A stretch of DNA of 64,000 bases, from the NCBI GenBank assembly GCA_949297215.1, contig CASFRV010000008.1, positions 4,816 through 68,815 of the forward strand, in the 5' to 3' direction. The position numbers and the translations under genes were made by a program. This stretch comes from an uncultured Bacteroidales bacterium. GTDB lineage: Bacteria > Bacteroidota > Bacteroidia > Bacteroidales > Bacteroidaceae. Under the pieces are notes generated by a model that saw only the letters and a program-made list of their open reading frames with translations, had not been told where the DNA came from and did not search any database. Below are positions 51,672 to 61,321 of the stretch, in pieces (within the stretch, counting starts at the first letter, position 1; each line of letters opens with the position of its first letter).

Positions 51672-53294
51672 TCAGTTGACGCCTCCTTTCTTGGATGTGG
51701 CGGCGGGGGTGGCCTGTGTGGGGGCCGTCAGGTTGCCGCAATAATAGTAGTACATGTAGGTGCCGAGCCAGTCGTTGCGCAGGGCTTTGGCCATCTCGGC
51801 ATAGTTGTCGCGGTAGGGCACGGCTGCTTGGAGGAAGGCGGCCACCTGGCCGCGGGTCATCTCGTCCACCTCGGGGAAGCGGCCGAGCACCGACGGGTCG
51901 CGGAAGGCGGCCAGCGCCAGGGCCTGGCGCACAGCAACGGGCAGCGAGCGCACGCCACGCAGGTAGCCGGCGCGCATCGCGACGTTAGCCAGGTCCTTCG
52001 AGTAGAGCGCGGCGGCCATCGACGTGGTGAGCGTGGCATTCGTGCCGCGGAGCACGCCGATGTTGTAGCCCAAAAAGGCCACGGGGCGATACTCCTGCTC
52101 AAACCTCCGCTCCAAGGGTGCCAGGCCGCGCACGGTGGCCAGCTCCGGGTCGGCGTCGGCCAGTTCGGGCCGCTCGGCCATGGGGGCGTAGCGTTCCACA
52201 AACGCCTGCTCGAAGGGCGTGCGGCCGATGATGTGCAGGTATTTCTGCGCCAGGGCCTTCTCGCCGTTCATGATGGCACAGAGGGCCATGCGCTTCAGCG
52301 TGAAGAGCGAGGGGCCGCCCTGCACCGTTTTTTCCATGCACGAGCGGTAGGACGAGTTGATGAGGCCGGCGTAGAAGTTGCAGTCGGGGATGTAGTTGAA
52401 GCCTTCGTCGTTGTGTTCGTCGTTGTGGAGCTTGTCGGCGGGGTAGTCGTAGGGCAGCTGGAAGAGGCGTTCGAGCAGCTGCCCCGTCTGCACGAGGGCG
52501 ATGGCGTGGTAGGCGGCGATGGTGCGCGAGGGGCGTCGTGCGGCCATGGCGTCGTCGATGACGCCCTGCCAGTCGGCGCGGGCCGTGCGCAGCTGCATGT
52601 CGGCGCCCAGGCGGGCGTTTTGCCCGGCCGTCAGGGCGTAGGCATAGAGGCCGGCGCCCAGCACGAGCACCACGGCCGAGCCCCGCAGGGCCATGGCGGC
52701 CGTCCGCGTGGCGGGGCCGGCGGCGGCCGACGCAGGGCGGTGGCGGCGCAGCAGGGCAGCCACGCCGGCGGCCACGGCCACGGCGAGCAGCACGGCGAGC
52801 GGCAGCCACATCACGATGGAGGGCTCGTTGAAATAGTAGAGGTCGAGCCCGCGCCACACGAAGAAGGCCATCACGAGGAAGGGCAGCACGAAGCCCGCCC
52901 CGCGCCACGTGCGGGGCACGCGCAGCAGACCGTCGGCCAGACGGGCCGTGAGCGTGCCCACGAGGGCCAGGCAGAGGCCGCCCAGCAGCGCGCTCTTGAA
53001 CACGAGGAGCGCCGCGCGGGCCGCCACGAGGAGGTGGCCGCCGGCCTGGTCGGTGAGAAACTTCATCGTGGCGGCGTCGGCCACGAAAAAGCTTTCCTGT
53101 TCGGCGCGCTGGAACACGGGGCCGTAGACCCACGTGCCAAACACCCACAGCAGAACGAAGCCGAGGACGTAGGGCACAAGGCCGCCCCGGCGGACGAGCT
53201 GCGGCGGGAGCGCACGGCCCTGCGCCGCAGACGCGGCGGCCGCGCGAGGGGCACGGCCGCCGGAGGGTTGCAATGTTTTGTTATACGATGTCAT
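51672..53294 (-). CDS. DUF6057 family membrane protein
   Basis: A 540-residue protein with four to six hydrophobic segments in the first 230 residues (including LVPYVLGFVLLWVFGTWVY and FVLPFLVMAFFVWRGLDLYY), followed by a long helical, tetratricopeptide-like soluble region to the C-terminus. It matches the DUF6057 pattern of Bacteroidales. The gene is 12 nt after the CotH gene and 1 nt before the TolB-like gene, so translation of the latter two is probably coupled. Topology places the C-terminal domain outside or inside the membrane; I cannot tell. Function unknown. Confidence 0.8.
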   Translation of the reverse strand: MTSYNKTLQPSGGRAPRAAAASAAQGRALPPQLVRRGGLVPYVLGFVLLWVFGTWVYGPVFQRAEQESFFVADAATMKFLTDQAGGHLLVAARAALLVFKSALLGGLCLALVGTLTARLADGLLRVPRTWRGAGFVLPFLVMAFFVWRGLDLYYFNEPSIVMWLPLAVLLAVAVAAGVAALLRRHRPASAAAGPATRTAAMALRGSAVVLVLGAGLYAYALTAGQNARLGADMQLRTARADWQGVIDDAMAARRPSRTIAAYHAIALVQTGQLLERLFQLPYDYPADKLHNDEHNDEGFNYIPDCNFYAGLINSSYRSCMEKTVQGGPSLFTLKRMALCAIMNGEKALAQKYLHIIGRTPFEQAFVERYAPMAERPELADADPELATVRGLAPLERRFEQEYRPVAFLGYNIGVLRGTNATLTTSMAAALYSKDLANVAMRAGYLRGVRSLPVAVRQALALAAFRDPSVLGRFPEVDEMTRGQVAAFLQAAVPYRDNYAEMAKALRNDWLGTYMYYYYCGNLTAPTQATPAATSKKGGVN

Positions 53295-53306
53295 GATGAT
53301 AAGGGG

Positions 53307-56213
53307 TTATCTTACGATGGTTTTCTGCCCGCAGACAATGTAGACGCCCGGGGCGATGCCGTCGATGCGCGTATGGCCGGCCGGAGCGTCGGCGCGGCGC
53401 ACGCAGAGGCCGCCGGCGGTGTAGACGTCGATGCGCGTCGGGGCGTCGAGCCGCACGTAGAGGCAGCCCTTGCCGCCCGTCACGGCGGGCCGCTGGCCGG
53501 CGGTGGCGGCACTGATGCCCGTCAGCGGGTCGTCGTAGCCATACTGCTCGTCGAGGAAGGCCACGCGGCGGTCTATCCACGTGCAGATGCGGTCCACGTC
53601 GGCGGCAATGTCGCGGTGGAGCGAGGGCCAGCGGCGGGCCTCGCGGGCGTCGGCGCCGCTCTCGGCAAAGAGGTCGCGATAGGCCGTGAAGCGCTGCTTC
53701 AGGGCGTCGGGGGCAAAGTGGGTGCGGCGCAGCCGGGCGTAGCGCTGGGCCAGCACGAGGGGCCAGTTGATGTAGCTGCTTTCGGCCAGACGCGTAAAGA
53801 GCGTGAGGTTGCCGTGCTCATGGGCCCAGAGGAAGGTGTCGAAGTCCTGCTCGGGGCCGGTGAGCGAGCTCGAGCCGTCCCAGCGGCGGCCCCACGTGCC
53901 GTCGAGGTCCCACGGGGCGATGCCGAGCTTCGAGCCGTTGGCAGCGTCCTGCATGTCGTAGGTGAAGAAGTACATGTTTTTGCCGTGGTTGTCGGTGGCG
54001 AGCATGAGTTCGATGAACAGGTAGTAGTCGTCCACGACGGGGCGGTCGAAGTAGCGGCCCACGTAGTTGTCGAAATCGTCGTCCGGGGCCGTGGCCACAA
54101 AGTTGACGGCGTTGTAGAGCGGGGCCCAGTCGATGGGTTCGTCCTCGTAGTCGGGATATTTCACCTCATACTGGCACCACGTTTCGCTGCGGTTGTTGTT
54201 ATTGTAGGGCGAGGGCGAGCGCCGTGGGTAGCTCCTTTGGTCCTGCTCGTGGCCCATGAGCACCTCGTACGACCACTGCGCCGACTTGTAGAGCGTGCCG
54301 TGGACAACGGCGTCGCTGCCGGCCTCGGCAGGTTCAAACTTTTTCAGCTTCAGCTGCTTGCGGTCCACCTTTTCCGTGAGGCAGTAGAGGCCGTGGTAGG
54401 TGCCGTTGAGGAACACTTCGACAAACTTGCCGCGCGTGCCCGCGATGGCTCCCGGCTCCTCGCTCTTGTGATAGGGGGACGAGGCGAAGTCGTTCCACAG
54501 GTCGGTCGATACGCGGTTGCGCATGCAGGCAGGGTCGACGGCCATGGCGTCGAGTATCCAGTTGTTGTCGTCGCGCATGCCGAGGAAGCTGGCGTCCATG
54601 TCCTCGCCGTTGGCGTCGGTGAGCTTCACGGCGTACGACTTCTTTTCGTAGCCCAGGGCCGTCACGCCGCGCCAGCGGAACTTGGCGTGCATCGTCTCGC
54701 TGTCGCCCATGAAGTTGCCGTCGCTCACGCGCAGCGTGCCGGGCGTGTAGGCGTAGCTGTTGCAGCCCATGACGTTGACCTCGACCACGGGCAGGAACGT
54801 CAGGCGCAGCGTGGCGCGGGCCAGCGTGTCGCCCTCGGCGCCGACGACGCAGAGCCGGTGGTCGTCGCGGCAGACGTCGCCCGCGAGGCTGAAGGTCGTG
54901 CCGTCGGTGCCCGCCGTCAGGCCGTCGAGGCTCAGCGTGCAGCCCTCGGCCGCGTCGGTCCACGTGGCGTCGAGCGCAAGGGTGGCGCCGCCAGTGCCGC
55001 GCAGGCTCACGGGCAGCGGCAGCAGGTAGCTGCCGTCCTCGGCGTCGGCGGCGGGCGTCTTGCCGTTGATGCGCAGCGTCGCAACGTAGGCGTCGAAGCG
55101 GTCGGAGGCATAGCCGTCGAGCTCTACGCCCTGCGAGGCGAGGTGTTCCACGTGGCGGCGGTCGGCCGAGCAGAAGATGAACGTGGAGCCCGCGTCGACG
55201 GTGTAGAACCCGATGAAGTTGCCGTTATAGTCGTTCCAGTAGATGTGCGACGACGTGCCCCACTGGCTGTTGGCGCTGCACGTGGCCACGCCCACGGTGT
55301 AGCCCTCGTTTTCGGTGGCGTAGAAGCCCAGGGCCCACGTGTTGTCGTTCGTGGCAGTCGTGCCGTCGGCGAGCGTGACGGGCGAGGTGGCCAGCGAGGC
55401 CGTGTTGATCCAGCCCGAGACGTGCTGCCCGTCGGCCGTGTAGATGTTGGCGCCGTCGGCTCCCTCCACAAAGTAGAACTGCGTGGCGCGTCCCGTCTCT
55501 TGCAGCAGGGCATCGCCTTCGGCGCAGACATACTTGCCCGTGCGCACGTTGCGGATGGTGTAGAGTATGGGGTTGTCGGCATCGGTGGTGTAGGCCACGG
55601 GCTGTGCCAGCCCCGTGCGCTCCCACCAGGCGCCGTCGGTGGTCTGGCCGCGGTCGCCCGCGATGACGTCGGACGCCCCGGTGCCACCCCCGTTCTCGCC
55701 CACGAGGCGGCCCGCCTCGTCGTAGAACTTGAAGCATTCGTTTTCGGCCCGCCCGCCGTGCGAGGCGTAGGTGCCCACCAGGTAGGTGCCGTCCACGCGC
55801 ACGTTGAACCACTGCTCGGGCTGCGCCACGTTCACTATATAATAGGAGTCGTCGGTTTTCTGGAAGTTCCAGAGAAACTCGTTGCCGCCCAGCGTGGCAT
55901 AGAGCGAGAGCCCCTTGCACACGCCCTCGATGCGCTCAGGGTCGTAGCCCACAAATTCGAGCGTCGAGGCGTTTTGCAGCACATAGCCGTCGCCGCTCTT
56001 CGTGATGTACCACCAGGCGTCGGCCGGCGTGGCGCTGTCGGTGGTGTAGAACAGGCGGGCCGTCGAGCCGTGGGCCGCGCCCGTGGCCACGCCTCCGCTG
56101 CCGTAGCGGTCGCACACGATGCGATATTTCTTTCCGCTCTCAAAGTGGAGCTCGGCCCGCAGGCCGGTGCAGCAGAGCAGTGTTGCGAGGATGAGTAGAA
56201 GCTTTCTTTTCAT
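53307..56213 (-). CDS. CotH kinase-like secreted protein with sorting-type tail
   Basis: A 968-residue protein with a signal peptide ending near Ala20. Residues about 22-375 are beta-rich repeats (RIVCDRYGSGGVATGAAHGS, ATEFYFVEG-like modules) likely to bind glycans. A CotH kinase domain (about 500-860) follows, with GMRDDNNWILDAMAVDPACM, EVFLNGTYHGLYCLTEKVDR, and the DNHGKNMYFFTYDMQ-IAPWDLDGTWG block typical of CotH family. The C-terminal tail (about 905-968) with RIDVYTAGGLCVRRADAPAG and GVYIVCGQKTIVR is of type IX secretion form. CotH enzymes phosphorylate proteins in spore coats; the substrate here is unknown. It shares a run with DUF6057. Confidence 0.85.
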   Translation of the reverse strand: MKRKLLLILATLLCCTGLRAELHFESGKKYRIVCDRYGSGGVATGAAHGSTARLFYTTDSATPADAWWYITKSGDGYVLQNASTLEFVGYDPERIEGVCKGLSLYATLGGNEFLWNFQKTDDSYYIVNVAQPEQWFNVRVDGTYLVGTYASHGGRAENECFKFYDEAGRLVGENGGGTGASDVIAGDRGQTTDGAWWERTGLAQPVAYTTDADNPILYTIRNVRTGKYVCAEGDALLQETGRATQFYFVEGADGANIYTADGQHVSGWINTASLATSPVTLADGTTATNDNTWALGFYATENEGYTVGVATCSANSQWGTSSHIYWNDYNGNFIGFYTVDAGSTFIFCSADRRHVEHLASQGVELDGYASDRFDAYVATLRINGKTPAADAEDGSYLLPLPVSLRGTGGATLALDATWTDAAEGCTLSLDGLTAGTDGTTFSLAGDVCRDDHRLCVVGAEGDTLARATLRLTFLPVVEVNVMGCNSYAYTPGTLRVSDGNFMGDSETMHAKFRWRGVTALGYEKKSYAVKLTDANGEDMDASFLGMRDDNNWILDAMAVDPACMRNRVSTDLWNDFASSPYHKSEEPGAIAGTRGKFVEVFLNGTYHGLYCLTEKVDRKQLKLKKFEPAEAGSDAVVHGTLYKSAQWSYEVLMGHEQDQRSYPRRSPSPYNNNNRSETWCQYEVKYPDYEDEPIDWAPLYNAVNFVATAPDDDFDNYVGRYFDRPVVDDYYLFIELMLATDNHGKNMYFFTYDMQDAANGSKLGIAPWDLDGTWGRRWDGSSSLTGPEQDFDTFLWAHEHGNLTLFTRLAESSYINWPLVLAQRYARLRRTHFAPDALKQRFTAYRDLFAESGADAREARRWPSLHRDIAADVDRICTWIDRRVAFLDEQYGYDDPLTGISAATAGQRPAVTGGKGCLYVRLDAPTRIDVYTAGGLCVRRADAPAGHTRIDGIAPGVYIVCGQKTIVR

Positions 56214-56243
56214 GGGTGATGGGTGATGGGGTGGGACGTAAAC

Positions 56244-56308
56244 GCCGCAGGCCGACGGCCAGAGCGCACGCCCGTGGCGGGTGGGTGCGCTCCCCGTCGG
56301 CCTGCGGC
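56244..56308. terminator. Hairpin between GH84 and CotH genes
   Basis: A 15-bp perfect stem GCCGCAGGCCGACGG / CCGTCGGCCTGCGGC (56244-56258, 56294-56308) in the 106-bp gap, with no T-run. It may reduce or modulate read-through rather than end it. Confidence 0.5.
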
Positions 56309-56319
56309 GGGTGGTGGTG

Positions 56320-58563
56320 TCAGAGTTCCGACTTGGTGAAGCGGAACCGCTTGAAGTACACTTTCAGCTCCTTGCCGCTTGTGTTGGTCAGACGCACGCG
56401 GGTGGCCTGCATACCGCTGATTTCGCCCGTCGTGTTGATGACGGTCGTCTTTTCGTTCTGGTGGAAAATGCCAATCTTCTTCCATTCGCCGCCCACCAGC
56501 GCTTCGAGCGTGAAGCTGCCGCTGATGCCGGGCGTACCCAGGTCGAAGGCCATGCCCGTGAGCACGCGCGGACGGTCCATAACGACCGTGAGCGAGGCGC
56601 CGGCCGGCCAGGTGATGACCTCGTTCGAGGGCGTCACGACCACTTCGGCGCCACGGCCGCCCACAGGCTGCTTGGCCAGCTGCGGCACGTCGCTTTCGAG
56701 CGAGTAGGGCTGGTATTCCACAACGGGGTTGTAGGCCGTGCCGTGCTCCTTATTATATATGTTGACGGTCGAGGCCAGCAGCCCGTTGAGCAAGGGGAGC
56801 AGGCGTCCCGTGGCCACGGCGGCGCCGGGCTGGTTGGGGTTGCGGTTGTTGCGCAGGTCGAACTCGTACATCTGTTCCTGCAACGACCGGGCCTGCGTGT
56901 AGAGGGCGTTGAACGGTGCCACGCCGTCCCGGCCCGCGCCGAGGGCGTAGGCGTCGGCTGCCGTGCAGACGGCGTTGCCGTAGTCGGCCACGAGCTTGGC
57001 CTTTTGCAGCCACGGACGCATTTCGTCCACCAGGGCGGGGTTGCCCTTGTAGGCCAAAAGCACGTCGGCCGCCAGGTTCAGCTCGTTGCAGCAGCGGCGC
57101 AGCAGAGCCACGTCGGCCGTCGTGGCGCCCTGCTTTTTGAGCTTTTCGACGAGCGGGCGCAGGTGGCGGCTCTCCTCACGGTCGAAGCCGTGGCCGTTGG
57201 CGCCCAGCGTCTCGCTGTACGAGGCAAACGTCTCCATGGCCCAGGCGGCGTCGGGCACGAGGTCCTTGACGGCGCGTTTCCACGAGGCCAGGCTGTCGTA
57301 GGCCTCCATGTTCCACGTGTAGTCGGCGATGCTGTACAGGGCAATCTTCGACGACTCGGCGTTTTCCATCGGGTTGCTCACGAAAGCTGCCAGGTCGTCG
57401 GCAATGTTCAGGCCGTTGCCATACACGGGGCCCAGGAGCAGGCGGTTGCGCACGTAGTCGCTCACGGGATAGTTCCACCAGATGTAGGCTTTCCGCTGGA
57501 TGCGCTCGTTCACCCAGTCCATCGACGGCTTGTCGATGCTGTGTACGACGCTGTTGCCCGTCCACATGATCTGCACGTCCTTGTTGAGCGTGCGGCCCAT
57601 CGTGCGCAGGTAGCCGTTGGGCTTGTCGCTGGCCCACGACTTGTTGTATTCCGTCGGGCACACCACGAGCGGGGCCACGTCGCCCTTTTTCTGCACAAAT
57701 TCGTTGTCCAGGTAGTTGAGCAGATCCACCTGCTTGTTGGCGCGCGTGCCTTCGCCCGAGATGTCGTCGAAGAACACGGCGAAGCCCCTCACACCCAGGG
57801 CATACATGCTCTCAAACTTTTCGAGCAGCAGGCGGCGATCGGTGTCGTTCCACTTGATGTCGCCGCCCGGGTGGATGGCCCAGTAGAAGATGACGCCGTT
57901 GCGGTTGGCCTGAGCCACGAGGCGCTTGATATTTTCAGCCTCCTTTTCGGGATAAGGCTCGCGCCAGCGCGGCGTGCTGTGGTAGGGGTCGTCCTTAGGT
58001 CCGTACAGATAGACGTTCATCTTGTTGCGGCCGTAGAAATCGAGCTGGCTCATGCGGTCTTCGAAGCTCCATGGCGTGCCATAGAAGCCCTCGACCACGC
58101 CGCGGTAGGGCACGTCGGGAAAATCCTCCACGGTGCAGGCTTCGAGCTGCCCTTCCTTCATCATGCCCAGCAGCGTCTGCACGCCGTAGAAGGCGCCGCG
58201 GGCGTCGTTGCCCGCAACGACAACGCCCTTGCGGCTCACGCTCAGGTAGTAGCCCTCGGCACGATCGGGGATGTGCTTGGCATATTTGCGTATGTTGCGG
58301 TCGCCCCGTATGCCCACGGTCACGCTGAACTTAGCGCCCTCCTTCTGCTTGGGCGCTGCGCTCTGCAACGCCGTTTCGGCCGGGCTGCCTTTCAGCTTGG
58401 CCGAGAGGTTCACCTCCCATTCGGCCGGGGCCTTGAACAGGTCTGCACTCTCCGTGCTGCGCTGCACGCTTTGGGGCACGGGATTAACCAGGCTCACCTG
58501 CGCCTGCGCGGCGCCGAGCCCTGTCAGCAGGAAGAGTCCTGCCGCCAAGTAGTCTTTCTTCAT
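56320..58563 (-). CDS. GH84 beta-N-acetylglucosaminidase (O-GlcNAcase-like)
   Basis: A 747-residue secreted enzyme with a signal peptide ending near Ala21. An N-terminal GH-associated alpha/beta domain (about 22-140) is followed by the GH84 barrel (about 145-440), where the paired catalytic acids Asp266-Asp267 stand in FFDDISGEGT and GVVEGFYGTPWS is the conserved entry. A helical domain (about 450-600) and a terminal beta-sandwich (about 630-747, discoidin/F5_8-like, GKELKVYFKRFRF) complete it. It is close to the Bacteroides thetaiotaomicron enzyme in architecture, which removes N-acetylglucosamine. Start at 58563 from the signal peptide. Probable first gene of the run to 50150. Confidence 0.92.
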   Translation of the reverse strand: MKKDYLAAGLFLLTGLGAAQAQVSLVNPVPQSVQRSTESADLFKAPAEWEVNLSAKLKGSPAETALQSAAPKQKEGAKFSVTVGIRGDRNIRKYAKHIPDRAEGYYLSVSRKGVVVAGNDARGAFYGVQTLLGMMKEGQLEACTVEDFPDVPYRGVVEGFYGTPWSFEDRMSQLDFYGRNKMNVYLYGPKDDPYHSTPRWREPYPEKEAENIKRLVAQANRNGVIFYWAIHPGGDIKWNDTDRRLLLEKFESMYALGVRGFAVFFDDISGEGTRANKQVDLLNYLDNEFVQKKGDVAPLVVCPTEYNKSWASDKPNGYLRTMGRTLNKDVQIMWTGNSVVHSIDKPSMDWVNERIQRKAYIWWNYPVSDYVRNRLLLGPVYGNGLNIADDLAAFVSNPMENAESSKIALYSIADYTWNMEAYDSLASWKRAVKDLVPDAAWAMETFASYSETLGANGHGFDREESRHLRPLVEKLKKQGATTADVALLRRCCNELNLAADVLLAYKGNPALVDEMRPWLQKAKLVADYGNAVCTAADAYALGAGRDGVAPFNALYTQARSLQEQMYEFDLRNNRNPNQPGAAVATGRLLPLLNGLLASTVNIYNKEHGTAYNPVVEYQPYSLESDVPQLAKQPVGGRGAEVVVTPSNEVITWPAGASLTVVMDRPRVLTGMAFDLGTPGISGSFTLEALVGGEWKKIGIFHQNEKTTVINTTGEISGMQATRVRLTNTSGKELKVYFKRFRFTKSEL

Positions 58564-58588
58564 GATATCGGTCGTAACGTTTACCGGA

Positions 58589-58619
58589 CAAATGTACGTA
58601 CTTTCTCGCAACGGGCCAA
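58589..58619 (-). promoter_or_regulatory. Promoter of the GH84 run
   Basis: On the minus strand: TTG, 20 bp, TACATTTG (-7 at 58596-58589). The leader is about 20 nt. Confidence 0.65.
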
Positions 58620-58733
58620 GTTTCCTCCTCCTTTTTCGGGCCACAGGCGCCCCGCGCCCGCCGCACGGCCTCCCGCGGGGCCCCGCGCGGGCAAAAATGG
58701 GAGCCCGCCGGGCCGAAAACGGACGAAACTTCT

Positions 58734-58741
58734 TACCTTTG
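58734..58741 (+). promoter_or_regulatory. -7 element for the S46 peptidase
   Basis: TACCTTTG, leader about 80 nt to 58828; the -33 is weak. Confidence 0.55.
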
Positions 58742-58827
58742 CCGCCGAAACAGGCCCGGCAGCCACCCGCCGCAGGGTGTGGCCGCAGCCTTTTCGGACG
58801 AAGCAACTTAAAAACGTTATATTGCCG

Positions 58828-60960
58828 ATGAAAAAAATCATGACCCTGGTGGCCTGCCTCGTGGCAGTGCTCTCAGCCCGTGCCGACGAGGGCATGTGGC
58901 TGCTCAAACTGATGGAAGAACAGCATCTGGCCGACTCGCTGCGCAAGGCCGGCCTGCGCCTCAGCCCCGACGAGCTGTACAGCGAGACAAAGCCCTCGCT
59001 GCGCGAGGTGGTGGGCATCTTCGGCGGCGGCTGCACGGGCGAAATCGTTTCGCCCGAGGGCCTCGTGCTCACCAACAACCACTGTGGCTTCAGCTACGTG
59101 CATGCCATGAGCACGATGGACGCCAACTATTTGAAGGACGGCTATTTTGCCAAGAGCCGCGCCGAGGAGCTGCCCACGCCCGACCTGACCTTTACCTTCG
59201 TGCTCCGCGTTGAGGACGTGACCAAGGCTGTCGACGACGAGGCCCGCAAGAAAAAGGCCGACGTCTACACGGCCCAGAGCCAGAGCTTCCTGGAACCGCT
59301 GGCCGAGAAGCTGCTGAAAAAGAGCGACCTGCGCAAAAAGAAAAATCTGAGCGCACGCATCGTCCCCTATTTCGGCGGCAACCGCTTCTACATGTTCTAC
59401 GAGCAGACCTACACCGACGTGCGCCTCGTGGCCAACCCGCCCTACAACGTGGCCCAGTTCGGTGGCAACAGCGACAACTGGATCTGGCCGCGTCAGAACG
59501 CCGACTTTGCCATGTTCCGCATCTATGCCGACAAGGACGGGCAGCCTGCGCCCTACGACAAGGCCAACCGACCCTTGCAGTGCAGCAAGTATCTGCCCGT
59601 CTCGCTCAAAGGCATCGATAAGGGCGACTACACGATGATTATGGGCTTCCCCGGCAGCACGAGCCGCTACCTTACGGCCTCGGAGGTGAAGCTCCGCACC
59701 GTGCAGAACTCGGCCGTGGCCCTGCCCGGCAACGCCCAGCTCGCTTTCATGAAGCAGCAGATGGATGCCAACGACTCCATCCGCCTGCAGCTCGAAGACG
59801 ACTATTTCGGCCTGGGCAACGTGGTGAAAAACTACGGCGGCATGAACGAGTCGGTCGAAAAGACGGGCCTCGTGGCCAAGAAGCAGACCGAGGAAGCTGC
59901 CTTCCGCGCCTTTGCAGCCGGGGCCAAGGATCCTGCCTACGACGGCATCATCGAGCGCATCGACCGCCTGTGCAAGGCTTACGAGGACACCATTTTCGAC
60001 TATACGCTCTATGCTTCCGTCTTCGGCCAGCAGAAGCTCTACGTCCCCCTGTCGGCCATCGAGCGCTTTGCCTCCGCCCTCGAAAGCGGTAAGCAAAAAG
60101 ACATCGAGGCCGCCCGCACGGCCTTTGTGCAGGCTTACGAAGCTGCCGCCGGCCATTACGACCAGCAGATCAACTTGCAGACCATGCAGCTGCTCGTGCC
60201 CTTCTGGCAGAAGTATGCCCGCCTGGGCTTGCAGCCCTCGTTCCTGCAAGGCAAGGACGCCGCTGCCTACTATGAGCAGATGTATGCCACGAGCATCTTC
60301 CGCAACCGCGCCGCCTTCGACGCCTTCATGAAGCAGCCCACGGCCGATGCCCTGCGTAACGACCCCGTGTGCAAGCACTTCGAGGGCTACAACAGTTTTA
60401 TCGTCGAGCAGCTCATGCCTGCCATGCAGCGCTACTCGCGCCAGCGCCGCGAGCTCGACAAGATATACGTGCGCGGGCTGTGCGAGATGTACGACTGGGC
60501 CAAGGCCCCCGATGCCAACTTCACGCTCCGCATGACCTACGGCCACATCACCGACCTGCGGCCGCGCGACGCCGTACACTACGACTGGCGCACGACGCTC
60601 GACGGCATGTTCGAGAAGGCCAGCACCACCGAGAGCGACTACTTCATCAACGAAGACCTGCGCAAGCTCTACGAGGCCGGCGACTACGGCCGCTATGCCC
60701 GCGAGGACGGCAAGCTCCCCACGTGCTTCCTCTCGAACAACGACATCACGGGCGGCAACTCGGGCTCACCCGTCATGAACGCCGACGGTGAGCTCATCGG
60801 TCTGGCTTTCGACGGCAACATCGAGAGCCTGTCGAGCGATTTGAAGTTCAACCCCGCTCTGCAACGCTGCATCAACGTCGACATCCGCTACGTCATGTTC
60901 GTGCTCGACAAGCTTGGCGGCTGCCGCTACGTATTCGACGAGATGGACATCCGTCAGTAA
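58828..60960 (+). CDS. Secreted S46 peptidase, dipeptidyl-peptidase 7-like
   Basis: A 710-residue protein with a signal peptide ending near Ala19. The chymotrypsin-like double barrel carries the triad: His85 in LTNNHCGFSY, Asp226 in QNADFAMFR, Ser645 in GGNSGSPVMN. A helical regulatory domain (about 290-560) lies between. The S1-pocket residue in LAFDGN is Gly663, the DPP7 form, not the Arg of DPP11, so it should prefer hydrophobic P1 residues. It releases dipeptides in the periplasm. It is divergent to the GH84 run and ends at a strong terminator. Confidence 0.93.
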   Translation: MKKIMTLVACLVAVLSARADEGMWLLKLMEEQHLADSLRKAGLRLSPDELYSETKPSLREVVGIFGGGCTGEIVSPEGLVLTNNHCGFSYVHAMSTMDANYLKDGYFAKSRAEELPTPDLTFTFVLRVEDVTKAVDDEARKKKADVYTAQSQSFLEPLAEKLLKKSDLRKKKNLSARIVPYFGGNRFYMFYEQTYTDVRLVANPPYNVAQFGGNSDNWIWPRQNADFAMFRIYADKDGQPAPYDKANRPLQCSKYLPVSLKGIDKGDYTMIMGFPGSTSRYLTASEVKLRTVQNSAVALPGNAQLAFMKQQMDANDSIRLQLEDDYFGLGNVVKNYGGMNESVEKTGLVAKKQTEEAAFRAFAAGAKDPAYDGIIERIDRLCKAYEDTIFDYTLYASVFGQQKLYVPLSAIERFASALESGKQKDIEAARTAFVQAYEAAAGHYDQQINLQTMQLLVPFWQKYARLGLQPSFLQGKDAAAYYEQMYATSIFRNRAAFDAFMKQPTADALRNDPVCKHFEGYNSFIVEQLMPAMQRYSRQRRELDKIYVRGLCEMYDWAKAPDANFTLRMTYGHITDLRPRDAVHYDWRTTLDGMFEKASTTESDYFINEDLRKLYEAGDYGRYAREDGKLPTCFLSNNDITGGNSGSPVMNADGELIGLAFDGNIESLSSDLKFNPALQRCINVDIRYVMFVLDKLGGCRYVFDEMDIRQ

Positions 60961-60977
60961 GTCCCTTTCCCCCGCAG

Positions 60978-61026
60978 GCCCCGGCCTCCGTTCCCCCTCG
61001 GCGGGGCGGAGGCCGGGGCTTTTTTT
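60978..61026 (+). terminator. Terminator of the S46 peptidase
   Basis: A 13-bp stem GCCCCGGCCTCCG / CGGAGGCCGGGGC (60978-60990, 61007-61019) followed by seven T. The remaining gap to 61321 has no gene; it holds G/C-rich sequence with only a possible weak -7 (TAATATTG, 61234-61241). Confidence 0.95.
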
Positions 61027-61321
61027 GTGCCGCTCCGCGGGCGGGGGGATGCCGTGGCGCAGCCCCGCCCGCGGCCTGACTGCTCGCGGCGTTTTGCCGC
61101 CAGCTTGCGGCGTTTTGCTCCCTGCTTCCGCCCTTTTCTTCCCGGCAGCGGAGTTTTCCGGGGGAAAACATCATTTAACGCGGCGTTGTGTTTTATTCAG
61201 ACAGGCGGCCGGCCGGCTTTGTGGCCGATTGCGTAATATTGCACAAAACTCTTCGGAAGGCCCGGTGGCTTTGCGAGGGGGATGAAACGTACTTTATTCA
61301 CTAAACAGACCGTAAGAAACC

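Noticed and set aside
51558-56198. A 1546-codon open frame on the plus strand, antisense to the TolB-like, DUF6057 and CotH genes
   Set aside because: It lies fully opposite well-supported genes and has low-complexity, Val/His/Gly/Arg-rich composition. Very high GC removes stop codons from antisense frames.
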